NCBI RefSeq assembly: GCF_000684975.1
Contig: NZ_BAXZ01000005.1
Location: 124,001-188,000 of the forward strand
Reading direction: 5' to 3'
DNA from: Paraburkholderia acidipaludis NBRC 101816
GTDB taxonomy: Bacteria > Pseudomonadota > Gammaproteobacteria > Burkholderiales > Burkholderiaceae
DNA: 64,000 nt
Part shown: piece by piece, positions 27,000 to 35,800 of the stretch
How positions within the stretch are numbered: position 1 is the first letter of the stretch
Layout: every line of letters begins with the position of its first letter
The notes under the pieces: generated by a model
What the model was told of the DNA's origin: nothing
Database searches by the model: none
The model's input: the letters and a program-made list of their open reading frames with translations, nothing else
Translations under genes and position numbers: made by a program

Positions 27000-27774
27000 A
27001 TACGATTTCATGGTGAACGCCTTCGCGGCGTCGGGCATCGTCGCGGTGCTTGCGGGCGTGGTGGGCTATTTCCTCGTGCTGCGCGGACAAACCTTCGCGG
27101 GCCATGCGCTCTCGCACGTCGGCTTCACGGGCGCGACGGGCGCCGTGCTGCTTGGCGTCTCGCCGATGTGGGGCATGGTGGGCTTTACGCTCGCAGCCGG
27201 CATTTCGATGGGCGCGCTCGGCGAAAAGCTCGCGGGCCGCGATGTCGCCATCGGCGTGATCCTGTCGCTCGCGCTGGGCTTCGGGCTGCTCTTCCTGCAC
27301 TTCTTCACGGCTTACGCCACCCAGGTCACCTCGCTGCTGTTCGGCAACGTGCTCGGCGTGAACCGCGACACGCTCGGCGCGCTGGCTTTGCTTGCCGCCG
27401 CGAGCCTCGTCGCGCTCGGCGCGATCATGCGGCCGCTGCTGTTCGCCTCGCTGCAGCCCGAACTGGCCGAGGCCAAGGGCGTGTCGCTGCGGCTCGTCTC
27501 GGTCCTCTTTCTCGCGATCGCGGCGCTGGCCGTGGCCGCGTGCACGCAGATCGTCGGCGTGCTGCTCGTCTTCACGCTGATGGTCGGGCCGGCGGCCGCC
27601 GCGCAGAACCTCACGACGCGCCTCTCCACCGGCCTCGTGCTCGCCGCCGCCCTCGCGCTCGTGCAGGCGTGGCTGGGCGTGACGCTCGCGTTCTACACCG
27701 ACTGGCCCACCAGCTTCTGGATCACGGCGCTCGCAGCGCTCGTTTATGGCTTGAGCCTGATCGGGCGGCGCTGA
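26992..27774 (+). CDS. znuB: Zinc ABC transporter permease
   Basis: A 260-residue ABC-3 family permease with seven or eight hydrophobic segments, including YFLVLRGQTFAGHALSHVGF near the start, a conserved segment of this family, and VGVLLVFTLMVGPAAAAQNL near residue 185. It starts within the end of znuC (ATG 26992, eight-base overlap), so the two are coupled. With znuA and znuC it completes a zinc importer. A terminator follows after 26 bases. Confidence 0.9.
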   Translation: MLEYDFMVNAFAASGIVAVLAGVVGYFLVLRGQTFAGHALSHVGFTGATGAVLLGVSPMWGMVGFTLAAGISMGALGEKLAGRDVAIGVILSLALGFGLLFLHFFTAYATQVTSLLFGNVLGVNRDTLGALALLAAASLVALGAIMRPLLFASLQPELAEAKGVSLRLVSVLFLAIAALAVAACTQIVGVLLVFTLMVGPAAAAQNLTTRLSTGLVLAAALALVQAWLGVTLAFYTDWPTSFWITALAALVYGLSLIGRR

Positions 27775-27800
27775 GCCCCCAAACCTGTTGCGATAAAAAC

Positions 27801-27833
27801 GCGGCGTTGCACCGCAAGGTGCAGCGCCGCTTT
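27801..27833 (+). terminator. Terminator of the znu operon
   Basis: GCGGCGTTGCACC (27801-27813) pairs with GGTGCAGCGCCGC (27818-27830) through a 13-bp stem with one mismatch or wobble and a 4-base loop, followed by TTTGCTTT. Confidence 0.8.
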
Positions 27834-28118
27834 GCTTTCGGCCTCTTTCGGCCCGAGACCAGCGCCGCGAAACAAACTGTTACTTTTCATCCGAAAAGGG
27901 GCGCGACCAGACCGCTACGCTGCCGACGTTCAAATAACAGTTGCGGGGCCCATTGCGTCCGAGTGCCTTCACCCTGCGTCACTCGATCACCGAAGCAATT
28001 ATTACGGATTCCTTATTTATTCGAGGGCGCCCGGAAATCCGGCTGACGCAACCTGGGACCAGGGCCGAACCCACGTCTTGAGCCCCGTTCCGAATCCCTC
28101 AATCCAGGATCGAATGCC
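27834..28118 (+). other. Intergenic region before the Trp/His-rich protein
   Basis: About 285 bases that look non-coding on both strands. An AT-richer patch around 27998-28022 could hold a promoter for the next gene, but I find no convincing -35/-10 pair. Confidence 0.4.
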
Positions 28119-28451
28119 ATGAATACCTTTCTCAAAGCGCTGTCTCTGGCCGGCGCGGTGTGCTGTTCGAGCGCGTACGCCCAGGTGATCGTGGAGCCCG
28201 CCGTGCCGGTTGGCCCCCCGGTCGTCGTCGCCCCTCCCCCGGCCGTGGTCGTACCTCCCGGCGTGGCCTACGTCGCGCCGGTAGGCGTCGCGCCCGCGCC
28301 CGGCTACCTGTGGCGCTACAACGTGGGCGTGGGCTGGGGATGGTGGCATCCGGGCGTCGGCTGGTGGCATGCCGGCTGGGGTTGGCATCCCGGCTGGCAT
28401 CCCGGCTGGCATGCAGGCTGGCACGGTCACTACGGATACCGGAGATGGTGA
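28119..28451 (+). CDS. Secreted Pro/Val- and Gly/Trp/His-rich small protein
   Basis: A 110-residue exported protein. A signal peptide of about 21 residues ends in S-A-Y-A-Q. Next comes a Pro/Val-rich stretch (residues 22-60), then a segment made of Gly, Trp and His repeats (GVGWGWWHPGVGWWHAGW and WHPGWHPGWHAGWHGHYG) to the end. There is no enzyme motif. Such low-complexity Trp/His-rich tails occur in small envelope proteins of Burkholderiaceae with unknown roles; the His could bind metal, which would fit the znu neighbours, but this is speculation. A second, similar short gene follows. Confidence 0.7.
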   Translation: MNTFLKALSLAGAVCCSSAYAQVIVEPAVPVGPPVVVAPPPAVVVPPGVAYVAPVGVAPAPGYLWRYNVGVGWGWWHPGVGWWHAGWGWHPGWHPGWHAGWHGHYGYRRW

Positions 28452-28507
28452 AGTCGAGCCTGCCTCCTGTCGCGCACGCGTTCGTCGAACTGGAATGGGA
28501 GAGATAA

Positions 28508-28660
28508 ATGAAACGCAGTTTGAAAGTCTTTGCTCTGTGCCTCGCGCTGAGCACGATCCTTCCGGGATGCGTGGTCGCGCCCGCGCCGGGACCGGGTGCG
28601 GTATGGGTCCCGGGGCACTATGGTCCTTATGGCGGCTGGGTTCCCGGCCATTGGCGATGA
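28508..28660 (+). CDS. Small lipoprotein with a WxxGxW-like repeat
   Basis: A 50-residue protein. The N-terminus MKRSLKVFALCLALSTILPG followed by Cys-21 is a lipoprotein signal with lipobox L-P-G-C. The mature 30 residues are Pro/Gly-rich and contain VWVPGHYGPYGGWVPGHW, two copies of a W-V-P-G-H-[YW] unit as in WxxGxW-repeat (YXWGXW) envelope proteins. GGGAGAG lies just before the ATG. It follows the Trp/His-rich secreted gene by 56 bases, and the two probably form an operon of small envelope proteins. The function is unknown. Confidence 0.7.
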   Translation: MKRSLKVFALCLALSTILPGCVVAPAPGPGAVWVPGHYGPYGGWVPGHWR

Positions 28661-28676
28661 GCCGGGCCTGACAAAA

Positions 28677-28823
28677 ATGAGAACGCCTTATGTCGTCTTC
28701 TTTTTGCTACTGGCGGCCTGTCTCCTTGCGAGCGCACTCAAGCTCGCGAGTTGCACCGACAGGGCCGATGAGCCGAGCGCAGTTCACTGCGCCAGCGGAA
28801 ACCATGACCGTGTGCGGCCATAG
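28677..28823 (+). CDS. Possible small membrane protein or lipoprotein
   Basis: An open frame of 48 codons starting 16 bases after the small lipoprotein gene. It begins MRTPYVVFFLLLAACLLASA, a hydrophobic segment with a Cys, and ends in a polar tail. No good ribosome-binding site is visible, and its 3-prime end overlaps the opposite-strand kinase remnant. It could be a real short gene of the same group or chance. Confidence 0.25.
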   Translation: MRTPYVVFFLLLAACLLASALKLASCTDRADEPSAVHCASGNHDRVRP

Positions 28824-29114
28824 AAATCGATAAAACGCGCATAACGCCGTGCCAGCCCGGTATCCCCGGTTGGCGAGGCCACGCGTGTCGCCGCAGGGGC
28901 GAGCGCCGCAAGGTCGGCCTCGCTCCAGTGTCCGCATGCGAGGCCGACCAGCATCGCCGCGCCGCGCGCGGCGGCGTTCGGGCAATCGATGGCGTCGAGT
29001 TCGACGTCGAGCACATCGGCAAGCAGTTGCCGCCAGCGCGCATCGACCGAGCCGCCGCCCGCGAGCTTCAGCTTCACGGTCGATACCGAGGAAGCACGCG
29101 TGCGGATGACTCAT
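28784..29114 (-). pseudogene. Internally deleted FGGY-family (xylulokinase-type) carbohydrate kinase
   Basis: The minus strand has an ATG at 29114 followed by MSHPHACFLGID, the usual first strand of an FGGY kinase (phosphate loop F-L-G-I-D). Directly after it, but in another frame, comes a typical FGGY C-terminus (29077-28784): KLKLAGGGSVDARWRQLLAD, AARGAAMLVGLACGHW and a terminal YGRTRSWFPLAQ. A full kinase of this family has about 500 residues, so roughly 400 central codons are missing and the joint is out of frame. What remains cannot be active. A functional xylulokinase lies at 16040-17521. Confidence 0.75.
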
Positions 29115-29640
29115 GGGGAAAAGATGTATCGGAGAGACCGGAAAGCGACCATGATAGCGGTGTCATGAGCGGCATCGCGCGACACCCCGAAACGACGCGA
29201 AAATCGGCCATTCGCGGGTTAACCCGACGAGCCGCGATGCACTGCAAAATCGCTCATATGCAGAAAGCGGAATAGGCTTCATAACGCTGCAACCATATCC
29301 GGCAGCGACCGGACCGCGCCCCGCCGAAACTTCGCAGCGGCACTTTTTCGGTAACGGCCCATATGCCGGCCTGGCGCCGAAACCCCGGCCGGGCCGGCCT
29401 GACGCCTGAAACAGCGGGTTTTTCGCGTTTGCGCGCAGCCCGGCGTCCGGCGCCGCGCCCACCCGCGGAACAGTCCATACGCCCCGCGCGCGCCGACATG
29501 AGGGTCATCCCGCATACTGAACACGCCACAGGCATATCACCCCCGGAAAGCAGGGAATAGTCTCCAGTGGTCTTGTTGGGGCTTGTCGTTCCGCATACCT
29601 TGGAGGCCATATTCCAAACCAGAGTAATGGAGAGAGACAC
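29115..29640 (+). other. Long intergenic region before the NCS2 permease gene
   Basis: About 525 bases without a plausible gene. It contains the perfect 12-bp palindrome CGGGTTAACCCG at 29215-29226, a possible operator, and ends in GGAGAGAG, the ribosome-binding site of the permease. No riboswitch that I know is recognisable. Confidence 0.45.
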
Positions 29641-31077
29641 ATGCACCCCAAGGGTAACGAAAGGGCCCAGGTCCACCCGGTCGACGAGCGGTTGCCCACC
29701 GGCCAGCTCCTCACCCTCGGCATCCAGCACGTCCTCGTGATGTACGCGGGTGCGGTCGCCGTGCCGCTCATCATCGGCAGCGCACTGTGGCTGCCCAAGG
29801 ACCAGATCGCCTTCCTCATCAGCGCCGACCTGTTCGCCTGCGGCATCGCCACACTGATCCAGACGCTCGGCCTCTGGATCTTCGGCATTCGCCTGCCCGT
29901 CATCATGGGCTGCACGTTCGCCTCGGTCGGCCCGATGATCGCGATCGGCACCGATCCCTCGCTCGGCATCCTCGACATCTTCGGGTCCACGATCGCGGCG
30001 GGCGCGATCGGCATCCTCATCGCGCCGCTGATCGGCAAGCTGCTGCGGTTCTTCCCGACCGTCGTGGTGGGCACCGTGATCACGGTGATCGGCCTGTCAC
30101 TCATGGAGGTGGGCATCAACTGGGCCGCTGGTGGTGTCGGCAACCCCGACTACGGTAACCCCGTCTACCTCGGCCTCTCGCTGCTCGTGCTGATGCTGAT
30201 CCTGCTCATCAACAAGTTCGGGCGCGGCTTCATCTCGAACATTTCGGTGCTGCTCGGCATCGTCGCGGGTTTCGTCATCGCACTCGTGCTCGGCCGCGTC
30301 AACCTCGACGGCGTGGCGAACGCGCACTGGGTCGGCTTTCCGATGCCATTCCACTTCGGCCTGCCGGTCTTCCACGTGCTGCCCATCGCGACGATGGTGA
30401 TCGTGATGTTCGTCACCTTCATCGAATCCACCGGCATGTTTCTCGCCGTGGGCGACATGGTCGATCGTCCCGTCGATCAGCAGACGCTCGTGCGCGGCCT
30501 GCGCGTGGACGGCCTCGGTACGATGATCGGCGGCATCTTCAACTCGTTCCCGCACACCTCGTTCTCGCAGAACGTCGGCCTGATCGGCATTACGGGTGTG
30601 AAGAGCCGCTTCGTATGCGCGACCGGCGGCCTGATCCTCGTGCTGCTCGGTCTCTTCCCGAAGATGGCGCAGATGGTTGCCTCGGTGCCGGCCTTCGTGC
30701 TGGGCGGCGCGGGCATCGTGATGTTCGGCATGGTGGCGGCGAACGGCATCAAGGCGCTCGGCCGCGTGGACTTCGTGAAGAACCAGCACAACCTCTTCAT
30801 CGTCGCCGTGAGCGTGGGCTTCGGCCTCGTGCCGGTGGTGTCGCCGCACTTCTTCGCGAAGCTGCCGCCCGCCCTCGCCCCGATCCTGCATAGCGGCATT
30901 CTGCTGGCCTCGGTTTCGGCCGTGGTCCTCAACCTGATCTTCAACGGCGTGAGGAGCGAAAAGGGTGCCGAGCGCGATATCCGCCGCGCGGGCCACGATC
31001 TCGAAAGCCCGAGCGCGCAAGACGACGCGCAAAGCCAGACGCCGGGCCACGACATGCCGCGTTCGGCAGCACATTGA
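29641..31077 (+). CDS. NCS2 family purine (urate/xanthine) permease
   Basis: A 478-residue nucleobase:cation symporter-2 with about twelve to fourteen membrane segments. The conserved Gln-His of helix 1 is in LGIQHVLVMYAGAVAVPLI near residue 30. The substrate-binding Glu is in FIESTGMFLAVG near 265 and the family signature SFSQNVGLIGITGVKSRFV is near 305. The G-L-I-G-I-T-G-V form of this signature is seen in urate and xanthine carriers more than in uracil carriers. The C-terminal 35 residues are polar and probably cytoplasmic. It is a single gene with its own terminator; no purine catabolic gene is nearby. Confidence 0.9.
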   Translation: MHPKGNERAQVHPVDERLPTGQLLTLGIQHVLVMYAGAVAVPLIIGSALWLPKDQIAFLISADLFACGIATLIQTLGLWIFGIRLPVIMGCTFASVGPMIAIGTDPSLGILDIFGSTIAAGAIGILIAPLIGKLLRFFPTVVVGTVITVIGLSLMEVGINWAAGGVGNPDYGNPVYLGLSLLVLMLILLINKFGRGFISNISVLLGIVAGFVIALVLGRVNLDGVANAHWVGFPMPFHFGLPVFHVLPIATMVIVMFVTFIESTGMFLAVGDMVDRPVDQQTLVRGLRVDGLGTMIGGIFNSFPHTSFSQNVGLIGITGVKSRFVCATGGLILVLLGLFPKMAQMVASVPAFVLGGAGIVMFGMVAANGIKALGRVDFVKNQHNLFIVAVSVGFGLVPVVSPHFFAKLPPALAPILHSGILLASVSAVVLNLIFNGVRSEKGAERDIRRAGHDLESPSAQDDAQSQTPGHDMPRSAAH

Positions 31078-31128
31078 GTTGACGCGAGAGGTGTCGCGGC
31101 CCACCGGCCGTGACCTTTTGCTGGTTCG

Positions 31129-31157
31129 GCGCCACGGGAAACCGTGGCGCTTTTTTT
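31129..31157 (+). terminator. Terminator of the NCS2 permease gene
   Basis: GCGCCACGG (31129-31137) pairs with CCGTGGCGC (31142-31150) around GAAA and is followed by seven T. The stem core is the same as that of the terminator facing it at 31200-31227. Confidence 0.92.
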
Positions 31158-31199
31158 ATTTCTGCGTTTTTATTTCATCAGGCTCGCCGCGGACAGCGC

Positions 31200-31227
31200 A
31201 AAAAAAACGCCACGGTCTCCCGTGGCG
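31200..31227 (-). terminator. Terminator of the efflux operon
   Basis: CGCCACGG (31208-31215) pairs with CCGTGGCG (31220-31227) around TCTC, with eight T following on the minus strand (31200-31207). It lies 44 bases past the oprB stop. Confidence 0.92.
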
Positions 31228-31271
31228 CTCTCTCCTGAAACTGAAGCATCGCCAGGCGATGCCAGGCACGA

Positions 31272-32804
31272 TCACCCCGCCGTCGCAGCCGATGCCGCCG
31301 CCGGCGCGCTCGCCGCACCGTAATCGGCAGATGCGTCGGCCGGGCGCGGCGTCTCGCCAGCATGCTCGATCCAGCCGCCGCCCAGCGCGCGGTACAGATC
31401 GACCAGATTGGTCTGGCGCGCCAGCTGCGTCTGGATCAGCGTCTGCTGCGAAGCGTACAGGTTGGTCTGCGCCGTCAGCACCGAAAGATAGCTGTCCACA
31501 CCGTTCTTGTAACGCAGATCCGAAAGATCCAAGCTCCGCTGGTTGGCGAAGGTGTCGCGCTCGAGCGCCGCGATCTGCTGATCGTAGGTGCCGCGTGCGG
31601 CCAGCCCGTCCGCGACCTCGCGGAACGCCGACTGAATCGCCTTCTCGTAGTTCGCGATCTCGATGCGCTTCTGGATGTTCGCGTAGTCCAGGTTCGCCAG
31701 ATTCTGGCCGCCCGTGAAGATCGGCATCGTGATCTGCGGTGCGAAGGTCCACGCCGCCGTGCCCGCCTTGAAGAGATCGCCGAGAGACAGGCTTTCCGTG
31801 CCGAAGGAGCCTGTCAGCGAGATCTGCGGGAAGAACGCCGCGCGCGCCGCGCCGATGTTCGCGTTCGCGGCGAGCAGGGTCTCTTCGGCCTCCATGATGT
31901 CCGGGCGCCGCGTAAGCAGGTCGGACGGAAGCCCGGCGGGAATGTCGGTCAGCAGGTTCTGCGAGTTGAGCGGCAGCCCCGGCGGCAGGTCGGCCGGCAG
32001 CGGTTCGCCGATCAGCAGCACGAGCGCGTTCTCGGCCTGCGCGCGGGCGCGCAGTTGCGCCTGCAGGTTGGCCTGCGCGGTCTCGACCACGGTCTGCGCC
32101 TGGCGCAGATCGAGTTCGGTGCCCGTGCCGTTGTCGAACTGGGCCTTCGTGATGGTGTACTGATCCTGCGCCGTCTTCAGCGTGTTCTGCGTGACCTTCA
32201 GCAGCTCGTCATCCGCCAGCATCGTCAGATACTGGTCCGCGACCTGCGAGACGAGCGAGATTTCCGCCGCCTTGCGCGCCTGCGCCGTCGAAAGGTACTG
32301 CGCCAGCGCCTGGTCCTTCAGGCTGCGGATACGCCCCCAGAAGTCGATTTCCCAGGACGCCTGCAGGCCCACGTTGTACGTGCTGTACGGGTTTTGCGGG
32401 ATGAACTGGAAGTCCTTGGGAACGCGTTGGCGATTGTCCGACCCGACGGCATCGATAGTCGGCAGCAGCTGCGCACGCGTGATCCGGTACTGCGCGCGCG
32501 CCGCCTCGACGTTCAGCACCGAGACACGCAGGTCGCGGTTGTTCTTCAGCGCGAGATCGACCAGTTGCTGCAGCCGCGGATCGACGAAGAAGTCGCGCCA
32601 GCCGATATCGGTGGCGGCCGCGCCGTTGGCGCTGCGGCCGTTCGGCGCGCCGCCCGGCTGCCCCGGCTGCGTCGCATAGACGCCGCCGGCCGGGAAGGTT
32701 TGCGTGACCGGCGCTTCGGGCCGGTGATACCACGGCTCCATCGTGCAGCCCGCGAGGACGGCGGCCACCGCGGCGGCCACTGCAATTACGGATAGTTTTT
32801 GCAT
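31272..32804 (-). CDS. oprB: RND efflux outer-membrane lipoprotein (OprM/OprB type)
   Basis: A 510-residue TolC-like channel lipoprotein of the NodT family. The signal ends in the lipobox L-A-G-C at residue 20. Two OEP repeats follow (ALKNNRDLRVSVLNVEAARA near residue 85 and LTRRPDIMEAEETLLAANAN near 305), with the typical PQITMPIFTGGQN and YKNGVDSYLSVLTAQ segments. The ATG at 32804 comes one base after the stop of the inner-membrane pump gene, with AAGGAAGG upstream. It is the outer-membrane exit of the tripartite pump encoded by the three genes. The last 25 residues are Ala-rich. Confidence 0.9.
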   Translation of the reverse strand: MQKLSVIAVAAAVAAVLAGCTMEPWYHRPEAPVTQTFPAGGVYATQPGQPGGAPNGRSANGAAATDIGWRDFFVDPRLQQLVDLALKNNRDLRVSVLNVEAARAQYRITRAQLLPTIDAVGSDNRQRVPKDFQFIPQNPYSTYNVGLQASWEIDFWGRIRSLKDQALAQYLSTAQARKAAEISLVSQVADQYLTMLADDELLKVTQNTLKTAQDQYTITKAQFDNGTGTELDLRQAQTVVETAQANLQAQLRARAQAENALVLLIGEPLPADLPPGLPLNSQNLLTDIPAGLPSDLLTRRPDIMEAEETLLAANANIGAARAAFFPQISLTGSFGTESLSLGDLFKAGTAAWTFAPQITMPIFTGGQNLANLDYANIQKRIEIANYEKAIQSAFREVADGLAARGTYDQQIAALERDTFANQRSLDLSDLRYKNGVDSYLSVLTAQTNLYASQQTLIQTQLARQTNLVDLYRALGGGWIEHAGETPRPADASADYGAASAPAAASAATAG

Positions 32805-32805
32805 C

Positions 32806-35800
32806 TCAGTGTCCTTCCTTGCCGGGGCCGTCGTTACCCCCCCGGCCGCCATCGTTCGAGCCGGCATTGCCGCCGCCGTTCTCATCGTCGTGGTCGTGCG
32901 CATGGTGCTCTTCATAGTGTTCGAGCGCCGCATCCGGGTCCTCCTTCTCGCCCGCGAACTTCGCACGGATCACGACAAAGAACATCGGGATCATGAAAAT
33001 CGCGAGGAACGTGGCCGTGATCATGCCGCCGATCACGCCCGTACCGATCGCGTGCTGGCTCGCCGAGCCCGCGCCGTTACTGATCGCGAGCGGCAGCACG
33101 CCCAGAATGAACGCCATCGACGTCATCAGGATCGGGCGCAGCCGCAGACGCGAAGCTTCGAGCGCCGCCTCGATCGGCCCCATCTTGCCGTCGGCCTGCA
33201 GGTCACGTGCGAACTCCACGATCAGGATCGCGTTCTTCGCCGAAAGACCCACGGTGGTCAGCAGACCCACCTGGAAGAACACGTCGTTTTCCAGACCGCG
33301 CAGCGTCACCGCGAGCAGCGCGCCGAGCACGCCGAGCGGCACCACCATGATGACCGCGAACGGGATCGACCAGCTCTCATACAGCGCCGCGAGACACAGG
33401 AACACGACGAGGATCGAGATGCCGTAGAGGATCGGCGCCTGCGAGCCCGACTGGATTTCCTGGAACGACAGGCCGGTCCACTCGTAGCCGACACCCGCGG
33501 GCAGCTTCGCCGCGATCTGCTCCATGGCCGTCATGGCCTGGCCCGTCGACTTGCCCGCGCCCGCCTGCCCCTGGATTTCGATCGACGAAATACCGTTGTA
33601 GCGTTCGAGCTTCGGCGAGCCGTAAGTCCATTGGCCGGTAGCGAACGAGCTGAACGGCACCATCCCGCCCGCGCCGTTGCGCACGTACCAGATGTTCAGG
33701 TCCGACGGGTTCATGCGGAACGGCGCGTCGGCCATCACGTACACCTTCTTGATCCGGCCGTCGGTGTCGAGGAAGTTGTTCACGTACGACGACGCCCAGG
33801 CGATCGAGAACGTCTGGTCGATCGCCGCCGCCGTCACACCGAGCGCATTCGCCTTCTCGCGGTCGATATCCACCTTGTACTGCGGCGTGTCGTTCAGGCC
33901 GTTCGGGCGCACGAGCGCGAGCGTCGGGTTCTGCGCCGCCATGCCGAGCAGCATGTTGCGCGCTTCCATCAGCTTCTCGTGGCCGACGCCGCCGCGGTCT
34001 TCCAGTTCGAAGTCGAAGCCCGATGCCGTGCCGAGTTCAGGAATCGAAGGCGGATTTACCGGAATCACCAGCGCGTCCTTGTAGCCCGCGTAGCGGCCGA
34101 ACATGCGCCCGACGAGTGCCTGGACCTTCTGGTCCGCGTGCTGGCGCTCCTTGTAGTCCTTCATCCGCACGAATACGAGACCCGCGTTCTGGCCACGGCC
34201 GGCGAAGCTGAAGCCGTTCACCGTGAACACCGATTCGACAATGCTCTTTTCGTCGGTGAGCAGATAGTGCTCGATGTTGTCGAGCGTGCGCTCCGTGGTT
34301 TCCTGGGTCGAGCCGGAAGGCGTCTGCACGAGCACGAACATCGTGCCCTGGTCCTCATCGGGCAGGAACGACTTCGGCAGACGCACGAACAGCATGCCCA
34401 CCGCGACGATCACCGCCAGATAGATGATGAGCCAGCGCCCCGAGCGCTTGATCACGTGGTACACGCCGCTGTGGTACTTGTCGCGGCTCGTTTCGAAGGT
34501 GCGGTTGAACCAGCCGAAGAAGCCCTTCTTCTCTTCGTGGTGGCCCTTCGGAATCGGCTTGAGGATCGTCGCGCACAGGGCCGGCGTGAGAATCAGCGCG
34601 ACCATCACGGACAGCACCATCGCGGCCACGATCGTCAGCGAGAACTGCCGGTAGATGGCGCCCACCGAACCGCCCGAGAACGCCACCGGCACGAACACCG
34701 CGGAGAGCACGAGCGCCACGCCCACGAGCGCGCCGGTGATCTGGCCCATCGCCTTCTTCGTCGCTTCCTTCGGCGGCAGCCCTTCCTCCGCCATCACCCG
34801 CTCGACGTTCTCCACGACCACGATCGCATCGTCCACGAGCAGGCCGATCGCCAGCACGAGCCCGAACATCGAGAGCGTGTTGATCGAGAAGCCCACCGCC
34901 GCCATGATCGCGAAGGTGCCGAGCAGCACCACCGGCACCGCGATGGTCGGAATCAGCGTGGCGCGCAGGTTCTGCAGGAACAGGTACATCACGAGGAACA
35001 CGAGCACGATGCCTTCCAGCAGCGTCTTGATCACTTCCTCGATCGACAGGCGCACGAACGGCGTGGTGTCGTACGGGTACTTCACGACGAGACCGTGCGG
35101 GAAGTACTTCGAGAGCTGGTCGACCTTCTCGCGCACGAGCTTCGCCGTCTGCAGCGCGTTGGCGCCCGTGGCGAGCTGAATGCCGAGACCTGCGGTTGGC
35201 GAGCCGTTGTACTTCGTGTCGAAGTTGTAGTTTTCGCCGCCGAGCGAGATGCGGGCCACGTCCTTCAGCAGCACGCGCGAACCGTCCTGGTTCACCTTCA
35301 GCAGGATGTTGCCGAACTCCTCGGGCGTGTGCAGCAGCGTCGATTCCGTGATCGTTGCCTGGAACGACTGCCCCGCCACCGAAGGCGTGCCGCCCAGCTG
35401 GCCGCCCGCGATCTGCACGTTCTGCGCGGCGATCGCATTGCTCACATCTACGGGGGTCAGCCCGTAGTTGTTCAGCCGGTTCGGGTCGATCCAGATCCGC
35501 ATCGCGTACTGCGAGCCGAACAGCGTGACGACACCCACGCCGTCGATCCGGCTGATCGGATCTTCGATGTTCGACGCCACGTAGTTCGCGAGGTCGTACT
35601 TCGACATGCTGTGGTCTTCGGACACGAACGCGAGCACGAGCAGGAAGCTGCTGCTCGACTTCGTGACCTTGATGCCGAGCTCCTGCACCACCTGCGGCAG
35701 GATCGGCGTGGCGAGCTGCAGCTTGTTCTGCACCTGCACCTGCGCGATGTCCGGGTTGGTGCCCGCGGCGAAGGTCAGCGTGATCGTGGCCGTGCCCGAG

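Noticed and set aside
28369..28451. Short tandem repeats (GGCTGGCATCC-like) that could suggest a repeat array
   Set aside because: They are codon repeats for Gly-Trp-His-Pro units in the small secreted protein, not a CRISPR or intergenic repeat.
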